DNA of 64,000 nt from positions 1,116,001 to 1,180,000 of the forward strand of contig OZ239146.1 in NCBI GenBank assembly GCA_965194515.1, given 5' to 3'. The stretch is from Acidimicrobilacustris europaeus (lineage in GTDB: Bacteria; Actinomycetota; Acidimicrobiia; Acidimicrobiales; Acidimicrobilacustridaceae). Under the pieces are notes generated by a model. It was not told where the DNA came from and searched no databases. It saw nothing but the letters and a program-made list of their open reading frames with translations. Numbering within the stretch: the first letter of the stretch is position 1; every line of letters begins with the position of its first letter. The position numbers were made by a program, and so were the translations under genes. Shown piece after piece: positions 15,831-24,154 of the stretch.

Positions 15831-16991
15831 ATGCGTTCCAAATTCGCAGTCATTACGGCAGTTGCCCTCACGATGCTCGTTCTCGTTTCCTGCGGAACAA
15901 CGTCATCGAACACTTTCAGCACGTCGTTCTACAACACACCTTCGTTGATCCCAGCGAATGCACCGGGCACGATCATCCGGTTCGAAACGATGAATGCGCC
16001 GTTCCCTGAGTCACAGGCATGGCGGGTTCTCTACACCTCGACCGGAATCAACGGCGAGCCGATCGTCGTTAGCGGAATGGTGTTCGCTCCCACCGGTCCG
16101 GTGCCACCGGGTGGACGCCCCGTTGTGAGTTGGGCGCATCCGACGACAGGCATAGAAGATCCTTGCGCGCCGTCACGTTCGCCAAAGCCCTACGACGATG
16201 TGCAGGGACTCGCTGACTTTCTCAACCTTGGCTGGGTTGTTGTCGCTACCGACTACCAGGGACTTGGCACCGACGGCATGCATCCCTACCTCGTCGGAGC
16301 GAGCGAGGCGCAGGGAACAATCGACATTGTTCGCGCAGCACGCAACATGAACGAAGCCGGCGCATCTTCGAACTATTTCGTCTTCGGTCATTCACAAGGC
16401 GGCCAGGCTGCGCTCTTCGCTGGCCAAATGGCCTCGGCCTACGCACCTGAGTTGCAATTGCTTGGCGTTGCTGCGGCCGCGCCCGCAGGTTTGCTCGTTC
16501 CACTCTTTCAAGCCGACAAGAACACCGCAGCGGGAGCGGTTCTCGGCTCCTATGCAGTCGTGTCGTGGTCCGACATCTTTGGGTATGACGAAGCAACCGT
16601 CGTGAAATCCTCACTCAGTGATCGGGTACACGCGGTCAGTGAGAAATGCGTTGTTGGCGGATCTCGTCTGAGCGATATCGAGTTGGGTATCAACGACCTC
16701 ATTCTGAAGGGCCGGATGTGGAGCGCTGACCCAGCGACCACCGCTCCATGGTCAAACCAGTTCGCGCTCAATACCGCAGCTCAGTCTCCAATCACTGTTC
16801 CACTGCTTCTCACCCAGGGAACAGCAGACAAAATCATCACTCCCTCTACAACCGCTGATCTGACTGCGATGTATGTCGCGATGGGGAATAACCAGGCCAC
16901 AGAACAGGTGATGGACGGCGTCGATCACATGAAGGCTGGAAAGGCATCGGTCCCGTATGTGGTTCCGTTCTTTCAGCGCCTTGCGAACTGA
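15831..16991 (+). CDS. Secreted lipase-family alpha/beta hydrolase (lipoprotein)
   Basis: A 386-residue exported hydrolase of the secretory lipase (LIP) family. The signal peptide leads to a lipobox L-V-S-C near residue 21. The nucleophile elbow F-G-H-S-Q-G-G is near residue 185. The Asp and His of the triad are probably in T-Q-G-T-A-D-K-I-I and V-D-H-M-K near the C-terminus. The oxyanion region W-A-H-P-T-T-G precedes them. Likely cleaves acyl esters at the cell surface. ATG 15831 was chosen over an upstream in-frame GTG (15819) because it gives a standard signal peptide. Confidence 0.85.
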   Translation: MRSKFAVITAVALTMLVLVSCGTTSSNTFSTSFYNTPSLIPANAPGTIIRFETMNAPFPESQAWRVLYTSTGINGEPIVVSGMVFAPTGPVPPGGRPVVSWAHPTTGIEDPCAPSRSPKPYDDVQGLADFLNLGWVVVATDYQGLGTDGMHPYLVGASEAQGTIDIVRAARNMNEAGASSNYFVFGHSQGGQAALFAGQMASAYAPELQLLGVAAAAPAGLLVPLFQADKNTAAGAVLGSYAVVSWSDIFGYDEATVVKSSLSDRVHAVSEKCVVGGSRLSDIELGINDLILKGRMWSADPATTAPWSNQFALNTAAQSPITVPLLLTQGTADKIITPSTTADLTAMYVAMGNNQATEQVMDGVDHMKAGKASVPYVVPFFQRLAN

Positions 16992-17093
16992 ATCATTTGT
17001 TCAATGGTGCAGTGTCGCACCCCGCCGGTAGTCTTGGATCATCTGTTGATGGTGCAGGCAGCGCTGTTGTCCACACCTATGCAGTGACGATCA

Positions 17094-17478
17094 GGGGCTG
17101 ATCGGTTTCGACGTCGGGACCGAAGGCTGGATCGTGCGACCGGAGTGGCCTCAGACTCCTTAAACGGGGGCACAAAATCAACCGCCGATGAGCAGTTGAC
17201 TCTCGCCGCCTGATCACTCAGACGATAGAGAGAAATCGTGACCAGTAATGGCGCACGGGGCCTGCTCTCCGCAGCCCGGCAACAGAAGCGGAGGGTGACA
17301 GCCTGAAAGAAGGCTGACGACGGGAAAGACCGTTGGCATCGGAGAAAGATCCGGCGGCGAGGTTTCGGCCTCATCCGACCCGGCGGTGTGGTTGCCGTAA
17401 GCCACTGACTCGGGGATGGTCGTAGCGCGGACAGTTCTCACCAGACGGACGGGGGTTCGATTCCCCCCAGCTCCACCC
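17094..17478 (+). ncRNA. ssrA: tmRNA (transfer-messenger RNA)
   Basis: Standard one-piece tmRNA of about 385 nt. The 5' end GGGGCTG pairs with CAGCTCC at 17468-17474 to form the acceptor stem (one G-U pair). The T arm has five or six G-C pairs around the loop TTCGATTC just before it. The 5' TTTCGAC block at about 17105 is the usual D-region analogue. The tag frame best supported begins at GGC 17169 and ends at TGA 17211, giving G-T-K-S-T-A-D-E-Q-L-T-L-A-A, with the L-A-A end required for ClpXP recognition. The resume codon is inferred and could be ACA 17172. smpB lies upstream on the same strand. Confidence 0.93.
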
Positions 17479-17480
17479 AC

Positions 17481-17518
17481 AACGTGGCCCGACCAATCGG
17501 TCGGGCCACGTTGGTTTT
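17481..17518 (+). terminator. Rho-independent terminator of ssrA
   Basis: A perfect 14-bp stem (AACGTGGCCCGACC with its complement GGTCGGGCCACGTT), loop AATC, followed by GGTTTT. It begins 6 nt after the tmRNA acceptor stem and isolates ssrA from the ferredoxin-P450 genes. Confidence 0.9.
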
Positions 17519-17598
17519 CCGCTCGAAGGAGCTGACCTCGCCTCCTCTTCCTGTCCGTGAGAGGATTACGCACCACACCAACCCACCTCGGAGTTGTC

Positions 17599-17793
17599 AT
17601 GAAGATCCATCTCGACACAGAGAAATGTCAGGGCCACGGCCGCTGCTACAGCCTCGCCCCCGACCTTTTCGATTGCGACGATCTGGGTACTGCCGTTGTG
17701 GTTGTCACTGGCGAACTCAACGATGAACAACTGGCGAAGGCGAAGCTTGCGGCCGGCAACTGCCCCGAATTCGCGATCACGATTGGCGACTGA
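17599..17793 (+). CDS. Ferredoxin, 3Fe-4S type, P450 redox partner
   Basis: A 64-residue electron carrier. The cluster pattern is C-Q-G-H-G-R-C near residues 10-16 and N-C-P near residue 56, i.e. C-x2-H-x2-C-(x)n-C-P. In P450-linked ferredoxins the residue at the third variable site predicts the cluster, and a non-cysteine such as His usually means [3Fe-4S]; this remains inference. Start ATG 17599 has GGAG upstream. Its TGA is 2 bp before the P450 start, so the two are very likely translated together and act as a pair. A ferredoxin reductase gene is not in the window. Confidence 0.92.
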   Translation: MKIHLDTEKCQGHGRCYSLAPDLFDCDDLGTAVVVVTGELNDEQLAKAKLAAGNCPEFAITIGD

Positions 17794-17795
17794 AC

Positions 17796-19007
17796 ATGAT
17801 CAACCCTCCTGTAGAAGATTTCGCAACAGACTTCGATCACACCGACGAAGCATGGGTTGCCGATCCCTACCCGATCATGGACGACCTTCGCGAACGTTGT
17901 CCTGTCGCCCACAGTGACCGTTACGGCGGCCTCTGGGCTCCGATGACCTACGACGCCGTAGCGGCGATCGCAAACGACACGGAACACTTCACTTCGCGCA
18001 CTGTCGTCATTAATAACGGTCGACCAGGTGACGACGCCCTGCCGGCACCAATCGGCGTTGCGCCGCCCATCTCCTCGGACCCACCGTTCCACGAAATCGC
18101 TCGGCGACTGTTGCTTCCCGCTTTCGCCCCGCGACCAATTGCAGCACTCGAACCTTTCACACGAGAACTCTGCAACCAGTTGCTCGACGAAATGGGCGAT
18201 GCCGACCTCGTCGACGCGAGTGTCCAGTACGCCGAGCACATCCCGGTTGGCCTCATTGCGAAGCTCTGCGGACTTCCGGCTGAAGATGGTGAGCAATTCC
18301 GCGAATTTGTTCGCATCGTCCTCGAAGGCGTCGACCTCCCCGCCGAAGAACGAATTGAAGCGTTCCAACCTGTCGAGGATTACATCGTCCCAGCAATTGT
18401 CGAACGGCGCGAAAACCCCGATGACGGACTCATCAGTTACCTTCTCGACGCCGAGATCATGGGCGAAAAGCTTTCCGACGAACACGTCTTTGGTTCGATC
18501 CTTCTGTTGATCGTGGCCGGAATCGACACAACATGGTCGGCCATCGGTTCTTCGATCTGGCATCTCGCCAATAACCCCGATGATCTCGAACGTCTCGTCG
18601 CCCATCCCGAACTGCTTCCTTCAGCAGTTGAAGAGTTCCTTCGGGCTTACGCGCCTGTCTCAATGGCCCGACTCGTCAAGGACGACTTCGAGTTTCAGGG
18701 TTGCCCAATGAAGAAGGACGACTGGATCTTCCTCAGCTTCCCCGCAGCCAATCGCGATCCCAAGGCTTTTGATAACGCTGATGAGGTACTGATCGATCGG
18801 GAGATCAATCGCCACAGCGCGTTTGGTCTTGGCATTCACCGGTGCCTCGGTTCAAACCTCGCCCGTATGGAGATGACAGTCGCTCTTGAGGAATGGCTGA
18901 AGCGCTACACAAAGTTTGAGCTCGACGCTTCGAAGCCGACCACATTTTCGCAGGGTCAGGTTCGCGGTCCTCGCCAACTTCCTCTGCGCATCCTCGCACG
19001 CAACTAG
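17796..19007 (+). CDS. Cytochrome P450 (ferredoxin-linked)
   Basis: A soluble bacterial class I P450 of 403 residues. The heme-binding loop is F-G-L-G-I-H-R-C-L-G with the thiolate C350. The I-helix oxygen-activation motif is A-G-I-D-T-T, and the E-x-x-R motif is in V-E-E-F-L-R. All hallmarks for monooxygenase catalysis are intact. The gene is 2 bp after its ferredoxin partner. Substrate unknown; the wider region suggests hydroxylation of a lipophilic catabolic substrate. Convergent with the YkgJ-like gene. Confidence 0.96.
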   Translation: MINPPVEDFATDFDHTDEAWVADPYPIMDDLRERCPVAHSDRYGGLWAPMTYDAVAAIANDTEHFTSRTVVINNGRPGDDALPAPIGVAPPISSDPPFHEIARRLLLPAFAPRPIAALEPFTRELCNQLLDEMGDADLVDASVQYAEHIPVGLIAKLCGLPAEDGEQFREFVRIVLEGVDLPAEERIEAFQPVEDYIVPAIVERRENPDDGLISYLLDAEIMGEKLSDEHVFGSILLLIVAGIDTTWSAIGSSIWHLANNPDDLERLVAHPELLPSAVEEFLRAYAPVSMARLVKDDFEFQGCPMKKDDWIFLSFPAANRDPKAFDNADEVLIDREINRHSAFGLGIHRCLGSNLARMEMTVALEEWLKRYTKFELDASKPTTFSQGQVRGPRQLPLRILARN

Positions 19008-19038
19008 CGACTCAACACCCTGTCCGCTCGGCAGGACG

Positions 19039-19443
19039 TCAACGGAAAACCGAGTCGACGTGTTCTTGGAACACGTCAGCATTCACCGATCCGTTTCGAT
19101 ACGCATCCCGCAGAGCGAGTGTTGCGGAAATCACCATTCGAGCTTCTTCGGGCTTCACTTTCCCGTCGAGAACCCCCTGAGAGAGCGTGCACTCAAACTG
19201 CGCGCACGCTGACGGCCTGTGCAGTGAGTGAATCGTACAGACACCGTCACACACCGCGGGACACGGAAGTTCGAAGACCGGCGGATCAGCGGCGGCGATG
19301 ATCTGCACACCTAGTCCTTGGAGCGGCGCACCCAGGTCGCTTTCATCTCGGACGGCGAGATGCGTGACGACCGTCCCGTCGCAGCAAAGTCCACAACCGA
19401 TGCAGATCGACTGTTCATCGAGTCCGTCGACAACGGCGCTCAC
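19039..19443 (-). CDS. YkgJ-family cysteine-cluster protein
   Basis: About 134 residues, of the CxxCxxxCC zinc/iron-chelating (YkgJ, UPF0153) type. The N-terminal cluster is C-I-G-C-G-L-C-C. Further Cys come in L-P-C-P-A-V-C-D-G-V-C-T-I and C-A-Q-F-E-C, enough for one or two metal sites. The biochemical role of the family is not established. A GTG start at 19443 overlaps the TGA of the upstream P450 (GTGA), suggesting coupling; an ATG further upstream (19476) would make the overlap 37 bp. Association with a P450 operon is unusual for this family. Confidence 0.78.
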   Translation of the reverse strand: MSAVVDGLDEQSICIGCGLCCDGTVVTHLAVRDESDLGAPLQGLGVQIIAAADPPVFELPCPAVCDGVCTIHSLHRPSACAQFECTLSQGVLDGKVKPEEARMVISATLALRDAYRNGSVNADVFQEHVDSVFR

Positions 19444-20657
19444 CGCGGCGTTGCCCGGATTGGATAGTGGAGCCATCCGGCAAATTGGTTGGCCCGCAAT
19501 CGGCGCGGTTCACCTGCGGCTTCGACTGTCCCAATCCGTCTTAGAAGTTCTCCGAAGACCAACTTGAGGTCCATACGAGCGAGTTGAGCGCCGATGCAAA
19601 AGTGTGGGCCTCCCCCGCCAAACGCCACGTGGTCAAGCATGCTTCGATCCGGGTCGAACACATCGGGGTCAGGGAAATGCCGATCATCGTGATTTGCAGA
19701 TGCATAGGAAAGCAGGACCTTGTCCCCTGCTGCGATCTTTTGGCCTCGGAGTTCATGATCACGCGTTGCCGTACGGCGGAAAGCCATGACTGGTCCGCGC
19801 CACCGCAGGAATTCTTCAACAAAAACAGATGGGCACTCTTGCCCGCGCCACGGGTCAAAAATTGTCGGAGATTGAACCCACGAATTGATCATCTCCGTCA
19901 TCGAGTGGGCAGTCGTACTTAGTCCACCGACCAGAACCGCTGGAAAGAACCCAACGATTTCAGCATCGCTCAGCCGGTGGGTTCCTTCCTCGTCGACGAT
20001 TTCAGCGCGAGCGAGATCGGCAACCACTCCGTGGTGGCTCTCGGGGTTTGAGCGGACGTCATTGATCAGTGCAAGTGCATAGTTGGCAATGTCACGCTGC
20101 ATCTCGGGCCGAGGTGCCAAGCCCGGATTTACTTCAGGGTCTTGGAAATCGGCCATCACTCGCGTGATTTCAATCAGGCCAGGCCAATCAGATTCAGGCA
20201 CCCCGAAAAGCGTTGCCACCATTTGAAACGAGAGTTCCTCAGCAACTGGCACAAAGTCATGGACTTCGCCGTCAAGAAGGCCATCTACAAGACGAGAACA
20301 TGTTTGCTCGATGAGCGGCACCATTCGACGGATCTGCCCTGGCGTGAACGCGGAACTCACAAGCTTGCGGTAGCGAGTGTGCTGAGGTGGATCCTGGTTC
20401 ACAAACATTCGCCGACGCGCGACAAGTTCCTCTTCTGAACGCGCTTCTTCAATGGACGAACCTTTGAGGGAGTTCGAATACAACTCCCAGTCGCGATTGG
20501 CAGCAACGACATCGTCGAATCGGGTCAGTACCCAATAGCCGGGGCCACCGGGCTCGTCATGCCACGCAACCGGATCATTGTCACGAAGCCAACGGAAGTA
20601 GTCACGAGGCACTCCATCGAGATAGAGACTCGGATCGACGAGGTTCAGGCGATCCAT
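19440..20657 (-). CDS. Cytochrome P450 with unusual I-helix motif
   Basis: A 405-residue bacterial P450. The heme loop F-G-G-G-G-P-H-F-C-I-G holds thiolate C354, and E-x-x-R is in V-E-E-F-L-R-W. The I-helix segment reads V-G-G-L-S-T-T-A, so the acidic residue that normally precedes the catalytic Thr pair (A-G-x-D/E-T-T) is Ser. This could change proton delivery or indicate a peroxide-using or non-monooxygenase role. The gene is 9 bp downstream of an SDR gene and 5' to the YkgJ-like gene, forming a three-gene minus-strand unit. Confidence 0.94.
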   Translation of the reverse strand: MDRLNLVDPSLYLDGVPRDYFRWLRDNDPVAWHDEPGGPGYWVLTRFDDVVAANRDWELYSNSLKGSSIEEARSEEELVARRRMFVNQDPPQHTRYRKLVSSAFTPGQIRRMVPLIEQTCSRLVDGLLDGEVHDFVPVAEELSFQMVATLFGVPESDWPGLIEITRVMADFQDPEVNPGLAPRPEMQRDIANYALALINDVRSNPESHHGVVADLARAEIVDEEGTHRLSDAEIVGFFPAVLVGGLSTTAHSMTEMINSWVQSPTIFDPWRGQECPSVFVEEFLRWRGPVMAFRRTATRDHELRGQKIAAGDKVLLSYASANHDDRHFPDPDVFDPDRSMLDHVAFGGGGPHFCIGAQLARMDLKLVFGELLRRIGTVEAAGEPRRLRANQFAGWLHYPIRATPR

Positions 20658-20666
20658 AGGTACTCC

Positions 20667-21374
20667 TCAGAGTTTCGGGGTGCTGGCCATTTGGCCACCG
20701 TCAATGGTGAGGTCGAGACCACTCACCCATGCAGAATCGTCACTCGCAAGGAAGAGCGCAGCACTCGCAACGTCCATCGGCTCGCCGATACGGCCGAGTG
20801 GAAGCCCAGAGGCCAACCGCTCTTCGTAGTCATCAACGATGTACGACACCATCGGCGTACGAATAACACCCGGAAGAATCGCGTTGACTCGAATACCAAG
20901 CGGGCCCAGATCCAATGCTGCCGACTTCGTCAGGCCCCTCAATGCGAACTTCGAGGTCGTATAGGCCGATGTATTCGCATTTGCAGCGAGCCCATTTAGC
21001 GAAGACACGTTGATGATGGAACTTCCACGGGGCATATGCGGAACAACTGCCTGGATTCCAAGGAGCGGCCCTATGAGGTTGATGTCGAGAACCCGCTGGA
21101 AATCGGCAAGCGGCATCTCATGCACCGGGGCTACCGCACGTACACCGGCGTTATTCAACAGGACGTCGATACGGCCGTGCTCCTTCATCGCCCCAGCGAC
21201 CGCCGATGCCCAGCTTTCCGGCGAGGTCACATCGAGATGGAGTCCGTCGTGTTCGAGGACGTCACCCGCAATGACGTGTGCCCCTTCAGCGGCGAAGAGT
21301 TGTGCCTCGGCGAGACCCTGCCCACGGGCAGCCCCCGTGATGATGACAACTTTCCCCTCAAGCCGACCAGCCAT
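20667..21374 (-). CDS. SDR-family oxidoreductase
   Basis: A 235-residue classical short-chain dehydrogenase, NAD(P)-dependent. The cofactor motif T-G-A-A-R-G-Q-G is near residues 13-20, N-N-A-G follows, the catalytic Ser is in N-V-S-S-L-N and Y-x3-K is in S-A-Y-T-T-S-K. P-G-V-I-R-T-P-M and the D-G-G-Q-M end are usual. The ATG at 21374 is preceded by GGGGGAG; the longer in-frame extension is not needed. Between two P450 genes on the same strand, it probably oxidises an alcohol formed by one of them. Confidence 0.94.
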   Translation of the reverse strand: MAGRLEGKVVIITGAARGQGLAEAQLFAAEGAHVIAGDVLEHDGLHLDVTSPESWASAVAGAMKEHGRIDVLLNNAGVRAVAPVHEMPLADFQRVLDINLIGPLLGIQAVVPHMPRGSSIINVSSLNGLAANANTSAYTTSKFALRGLTKSAALDLGPLGIRVNAILPGVIRTPMVSYIVDDYEERLASGLPLGRIGEPMDVASAALFLASDDSAWVSGLDLTIDGGQMASTPKL

Positions 21375-21405
21375 GACTCCCCCTCGTTCCCTGAAGCCCC
21401 TGACG

Positions 21406-22572
21406 CTAGTTCCCAGCGATGTTTGCCAGAAGCGTCGCCGGACCGTGCGCCCAGAACACCTCAACGCCTTTGAACTCGCCGTCGACCAGTGCGACTTCCT
21501 TCACGCGATCAAGAAACACATCGAGCGCCACTCGGGCTTCGAGTCTTGCGAGCATTGCTCCAGGGCAGACATGGGGTCCGCCACCGAAGGAAAGGTGCGA
21601 TCTCGGATCAGAGCGATCAAGGCGGAAACTGTTCCCGTCATCGAACTTGTTGTCGTCACGGTTCCCCGAACCAATACCGAACGCAACCTTTGCTCCCGCA
21701 GGAATTTCGACATCGGCGACATTGGTATCGATCATGCAGTTACGCATCAGGAACTTCACAGGAGGATCGAGTCGCAAACATTCCTCGACCGCCAACGGGA
21801 TGAGCGAGCGGTCATTCTTCAGCGTGGCGAATAACTCGGGGTCCCTCGAAACTCGCCACAAAAGATTTCCTATGAGATGACGGGTAGTTTCATTTCCAGA
21901 GACAAAAAGGAAAACGAGTTGCGTTCTGGCTTCGACCTCGGTGAGTTTGCGCCCATCTACTTCGGTGTTGATCAGCCGGGTTATGAAATCGTCAGTGGGC
22001 TCACGGCGTCGGTCAGCGATCAATCCGTCGACGTAGGCCACAAACTCTGGATGAGCACCGGCAAGCCCTTCACCGCGTTCATTCCGATTCTTTGTTGGAT
22101 ATGTGCCCTGCACAACATCATCGGACCAGTTCGCCCATCGCCAAAAATCTTCGGGAGGTGCACCCAACAAATGGGCGATGACGTTGTTCGGCACTGGCAT
22201 GACGTAATCCGAAACCAGATCGACCGGACCCGCCGCCTGGAGAATGCCATCAAGGAGTGAGTGGCAAAGATCAACGCAAAATGGTTCGACGCGACCAATA
22301 CGGTGTGCGGCGATTGCTGAGTTGATAATTCTCCGAATCTGACCATGACGCGGTTCAGGAATTTCGCTGATGAGTTGCTCTTCAGGAGCAACCACAACCC
22401 CCGGTTCGCGGAAGCTTGCTATGAAACGGTCGACGCTCTTTGCTCCGTCAACAGTGTCGTCATAACGCGCGAAATACCAAGCACCCATTTCTGTCTTCGA
22501 GACAGGACACTGTTGTCGCAAGTCAGCGAATCCAGGATCATCGAATGCAGCAGTCAACGGATCAAACGTCAT
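21406..22572 (-). CDS. Cytochrome P450
   Basis: A 388-residue bacterial P450. The heme loop F-G-G-G-P-H-V-C-P-G has thiolate C336, the I-helix motif is S-G-N-E-T-T and E-x-x-R is in V-E-E-C-L-R. Catalytic hallmarks are intact. ATG 22572 is preceded by GGGGGT, which decides the start over a long open extension upstream. It is the first gene of a minus-strand series P450-SDR-P450-YkgJ with short gaps. Confidence 0.94.
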   Translation of the reverse strand: MTFDPLTAAFDDPGFADLRQQCPVSKTEMGAWYFARYDDTVDGAKSVDRFIASFREPGVVVAPEEQLISEIPEPRHGQIRRIINSAIAAHRIGRVEPFCVDLCHSLLDGILQAAGPVDLVSDYVMPVPNNVIAHLLGAPPEDFWRWANWSDDVVQGTYPTKNRNERGEGLAGAHPEFVAYVDGLIADRRREPTDDFITRLINTEVDGRKLTEVEARTQLVFLFVSGNETTRHLIGNLLWRVSRDPELFATLKNDRSLIPLAVEECLRLDPPVKFLMRNCMIDTNVADVEIPAGAKVAFGIGSGNRDDNKFDDGNSFRLDRSDPRSHLSFGGGPHVCPGAMLARLEARVALDVFLDRVKEVALVDGEFKGVEVFWAHGPATLLANIAGN

Positions 22573-22756
22573 GGCTACCCCCTGATGTCGAAACCTAGCC
22601 GTCTTGAAGTTCAAAGTCGCTCGGATGGCGTTCGAGTTGAACTCATGAAGGCCGGAGAATGAACGTTTGAGACAATCCCGTCTCAGCAGATCCAAAACAT
22701 CTACGCTCACAGCAGGAGCATCTTCGATGTCTCCATTAACCAAAGGGGGAGTTCCA

Positions 22757-23116
22757 ATGCGTCCTATTGGAAAAATCCGCAATCCAGCCGTTGTCATTTT
22801 ACTGACCATTGTCACTCTTGGCATTTATGGCATCTACTGGCACTACGAAATGTTCAAGGAAACGAACGAATTCGACAAAGAAGGCGTGACCGGCATCGTC
22901 GGCCTCCTGATCACGATCGTCTGCGGCATCGTCGCCATCTTCCTTATTCCGTGGCAGGTCGGCGAGACCCGTAAGCGTGCCGGTATGTCCGAGCGCGTAA
23001 ACGCGATCCACGGACTCTGGATTCTTCTTCCCTTCGTGGGAGTTTTCATCTGGATCGTTCAAGTTCAGAACGCTGCCAATGAGTTGTGGGAAGCACAGGG
23101 CGCAGTCGCCGCCTGA
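22757..23116 (+). CDS. DUF4234 family small membrane protein
   Basis: A 119-residue membrane protein with about three hydrophobic helices. The DUF4234 features are visible: R-N-P-x-x-V-x-L-L-T-I-V-T-L-G-I-Y-G near the N-terminus and Y-W-H-Y-E-M-F-K-E-T-N-E-F immediately after. No biochemical role is known. AAAGGGGGA just upstream of ATG 22757 is a strong ribosome-binding site. A hairpin terminator follows the stop. Confidence 0.8.
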   Translation: MRPIGKIRNPAVVILLTIVTLGIYGIYWHYEMFKETNEFDKEGVTGIVGLLITIVCGIVAIFLIPWQVGETRKRAGMSERVNAIHGLWILLPFVGVFIWIVQVQNAANELWEAQGAVAA

Positions 23117-23135
23117 TCACAAACCGTTGTTCCGC

Positions 23136-23170
23136 AAACGCCCCGGTTCGCCGGGGCGTTTGTCGTTTTC
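23136..23170 (+). terminator. Rho-independent terminator after the DUF4234 gene
   Basis: An 11-bp perfect stem (AAACGCCCCGG / CCGGGGCGTTT), TTCG tetraloop, then GTCGTTTT. It also faces the 3' end of the DUF2752 gene on the other strand and may act in both directions. Confidence 0.85.
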
Positions 23171-23185
23171 CGCTACGAACGTAAA

Positions 23186-23635
23186 TCACGCGAATGTCGG
23201 GTTGAACGCGATGTTCCAGATCCACGAAACGGCGACTACCGCAACAACTACCGCAACGGGTATTCGAATCACAGAAACTGCTCGAGTTTTCGGGATCGCC
23301 CAAAGAGCGAGGATGATCAATCCGCACAAAAACGCAGCAAGCCCGAAAGGCTGATATTGCAACGATGACGAAAGATCGAGTCGCATGACAGCCCGTGCTG
23401 ATCGAGTCATTCCGCATAACGGACAAGGAACACCAGTGATCGTTAAGAACGGACACGGCGGAATCGGCGAAAAGGGTAGAACGAATCCAACTGCTGCGAG
23501 ACCAATGCATCCGACCACTAACCAACGCAATGGTCCGAGAGGCAACGCCATCGTTGCGGCCAGACGTGATCGCCTTGGCCCGCAGCCCGAAGAATGGACG
23601 TGATCAGCAGAGTGTGTGTGCTCTGCTGCCATCAT
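23186..23635 (-). CDS. DUF2752 membrane protein
   Basis: A 149-residue integral membrane protein with about three helices. The DUF2752 signature C-P-L-C-G-M-T-R-S-A-R-A is near residue 75, preceded by P-P-C-P-F-L-T-I-T-G-V-P, so it has a cysteine-rich membrane-surface loop. The N-terminus is His-rich (H-T-H-S-A-D-H-V-H). Function unknown. Two adjacent ATG codons at 23635 and 23632 are possible starts. It follows a deazaflavin-type reductase gene by 10 bp and is convergent with the DUF4234 gene, a common partner of DUF2752. Confidence 0.78.
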   Translation of the reverse strand: MMAAEHTHSADHVHSSGCGPRRSRLAATMALPLGPLRWLVVGCIGLAAVGFVLPFSPIPPCPFLTITGVPCPLCGMTRSARAVMRLDLSSSLQYQPFGLAAFLCGLIILALWAIPKTRAVSVIRIPVAVVVAVVAVSWIWNIAFNPTFA

Positions 23636-23645
23636 CAGCCCCGGT

Positions 23646-24071
23646 TCAGGCCTTCTCGCAGATAACGAGTGGGATGTCGCGATCTGTTGCTGCCTGGTAA
23701 TCGTCGTAGGCCGGCCATGCCCCCGTAGCGATCGACCAGTACTCGGCTTTTTCCTCAGCCGTTGCGACTCGGGCCACAAGCTTGTGAATATCGGCTCGGT
23801 CCTGAACCGTCACCGATGGATTGGCGACCATGTTGTGGAACCACTGCGGATTGTTAGGGGCGCCGCCCATTGACGCGACACAGAAATAGCGCTCGCCATC
23901 TGTCACCCGGATCAGGGGTGTGCGACGTTCTTTGCCGGACTTTGCACCAGTCGTGGTGAGGATGATGACTTCCCCGCCCTCCCAAAGGAATCCGTCCTCG
24001 CCATTGGTGGCGATGTAACGCTCGACGTGGTCTGCGATTGGTTCCCATGGGCTTGGCTCGTACTCAGTCAT
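23646..24071 (-). CDS. Deazaflavin (F420)-dependent nitroreductase family protein, Ddn-like
   Basis: A 141-residue split-barrel protein of the F420-dependent oxidoreductase B group. Motifs L-T-T-T-G-A-K-S-G-K-E-R-R-T-P-L (about 39-54) and G-G-A-P-N-N-P-Q-W-F-H-N (about 69-80) are characteristic of Ddn and its relatives, which reduce quinones and nitro compounds using F420H2. The gene implies that the host makes cofactor F420, as many actinobacteria do. ATG 24071 is chosen; a longer in-frame start is not supported by similarity. Confidence 0.88.
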   Translation of the reverse strand: MTEYEPSPWEPIADHVERYIATNGEDGFLWEGGEVIILTTTGAKSGKERRTPLIRVTDGERYFCVASMGGAPNNPQWFHNMVANPSVTVQDRADIHKLVARVATAEEKAEYWSIATGAWPAYDDYQAATDRDIPLVICEKA

Positions 24072-24154
24072 GGCACTCAGGCTACTGCTCAGTCCCATTG
24101 GCGCAGATGACGGGATCCCCGTTGCAGCCAATGTCTCGGAATAGCGTTGGCCCC

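Noticed and set aside
17214..17618. A minus-strand frame of 134 residues across the tmRNA 3' half
   Set aside because: It is contained in the tmRNA and its terminator, whose structure explains the sequence.
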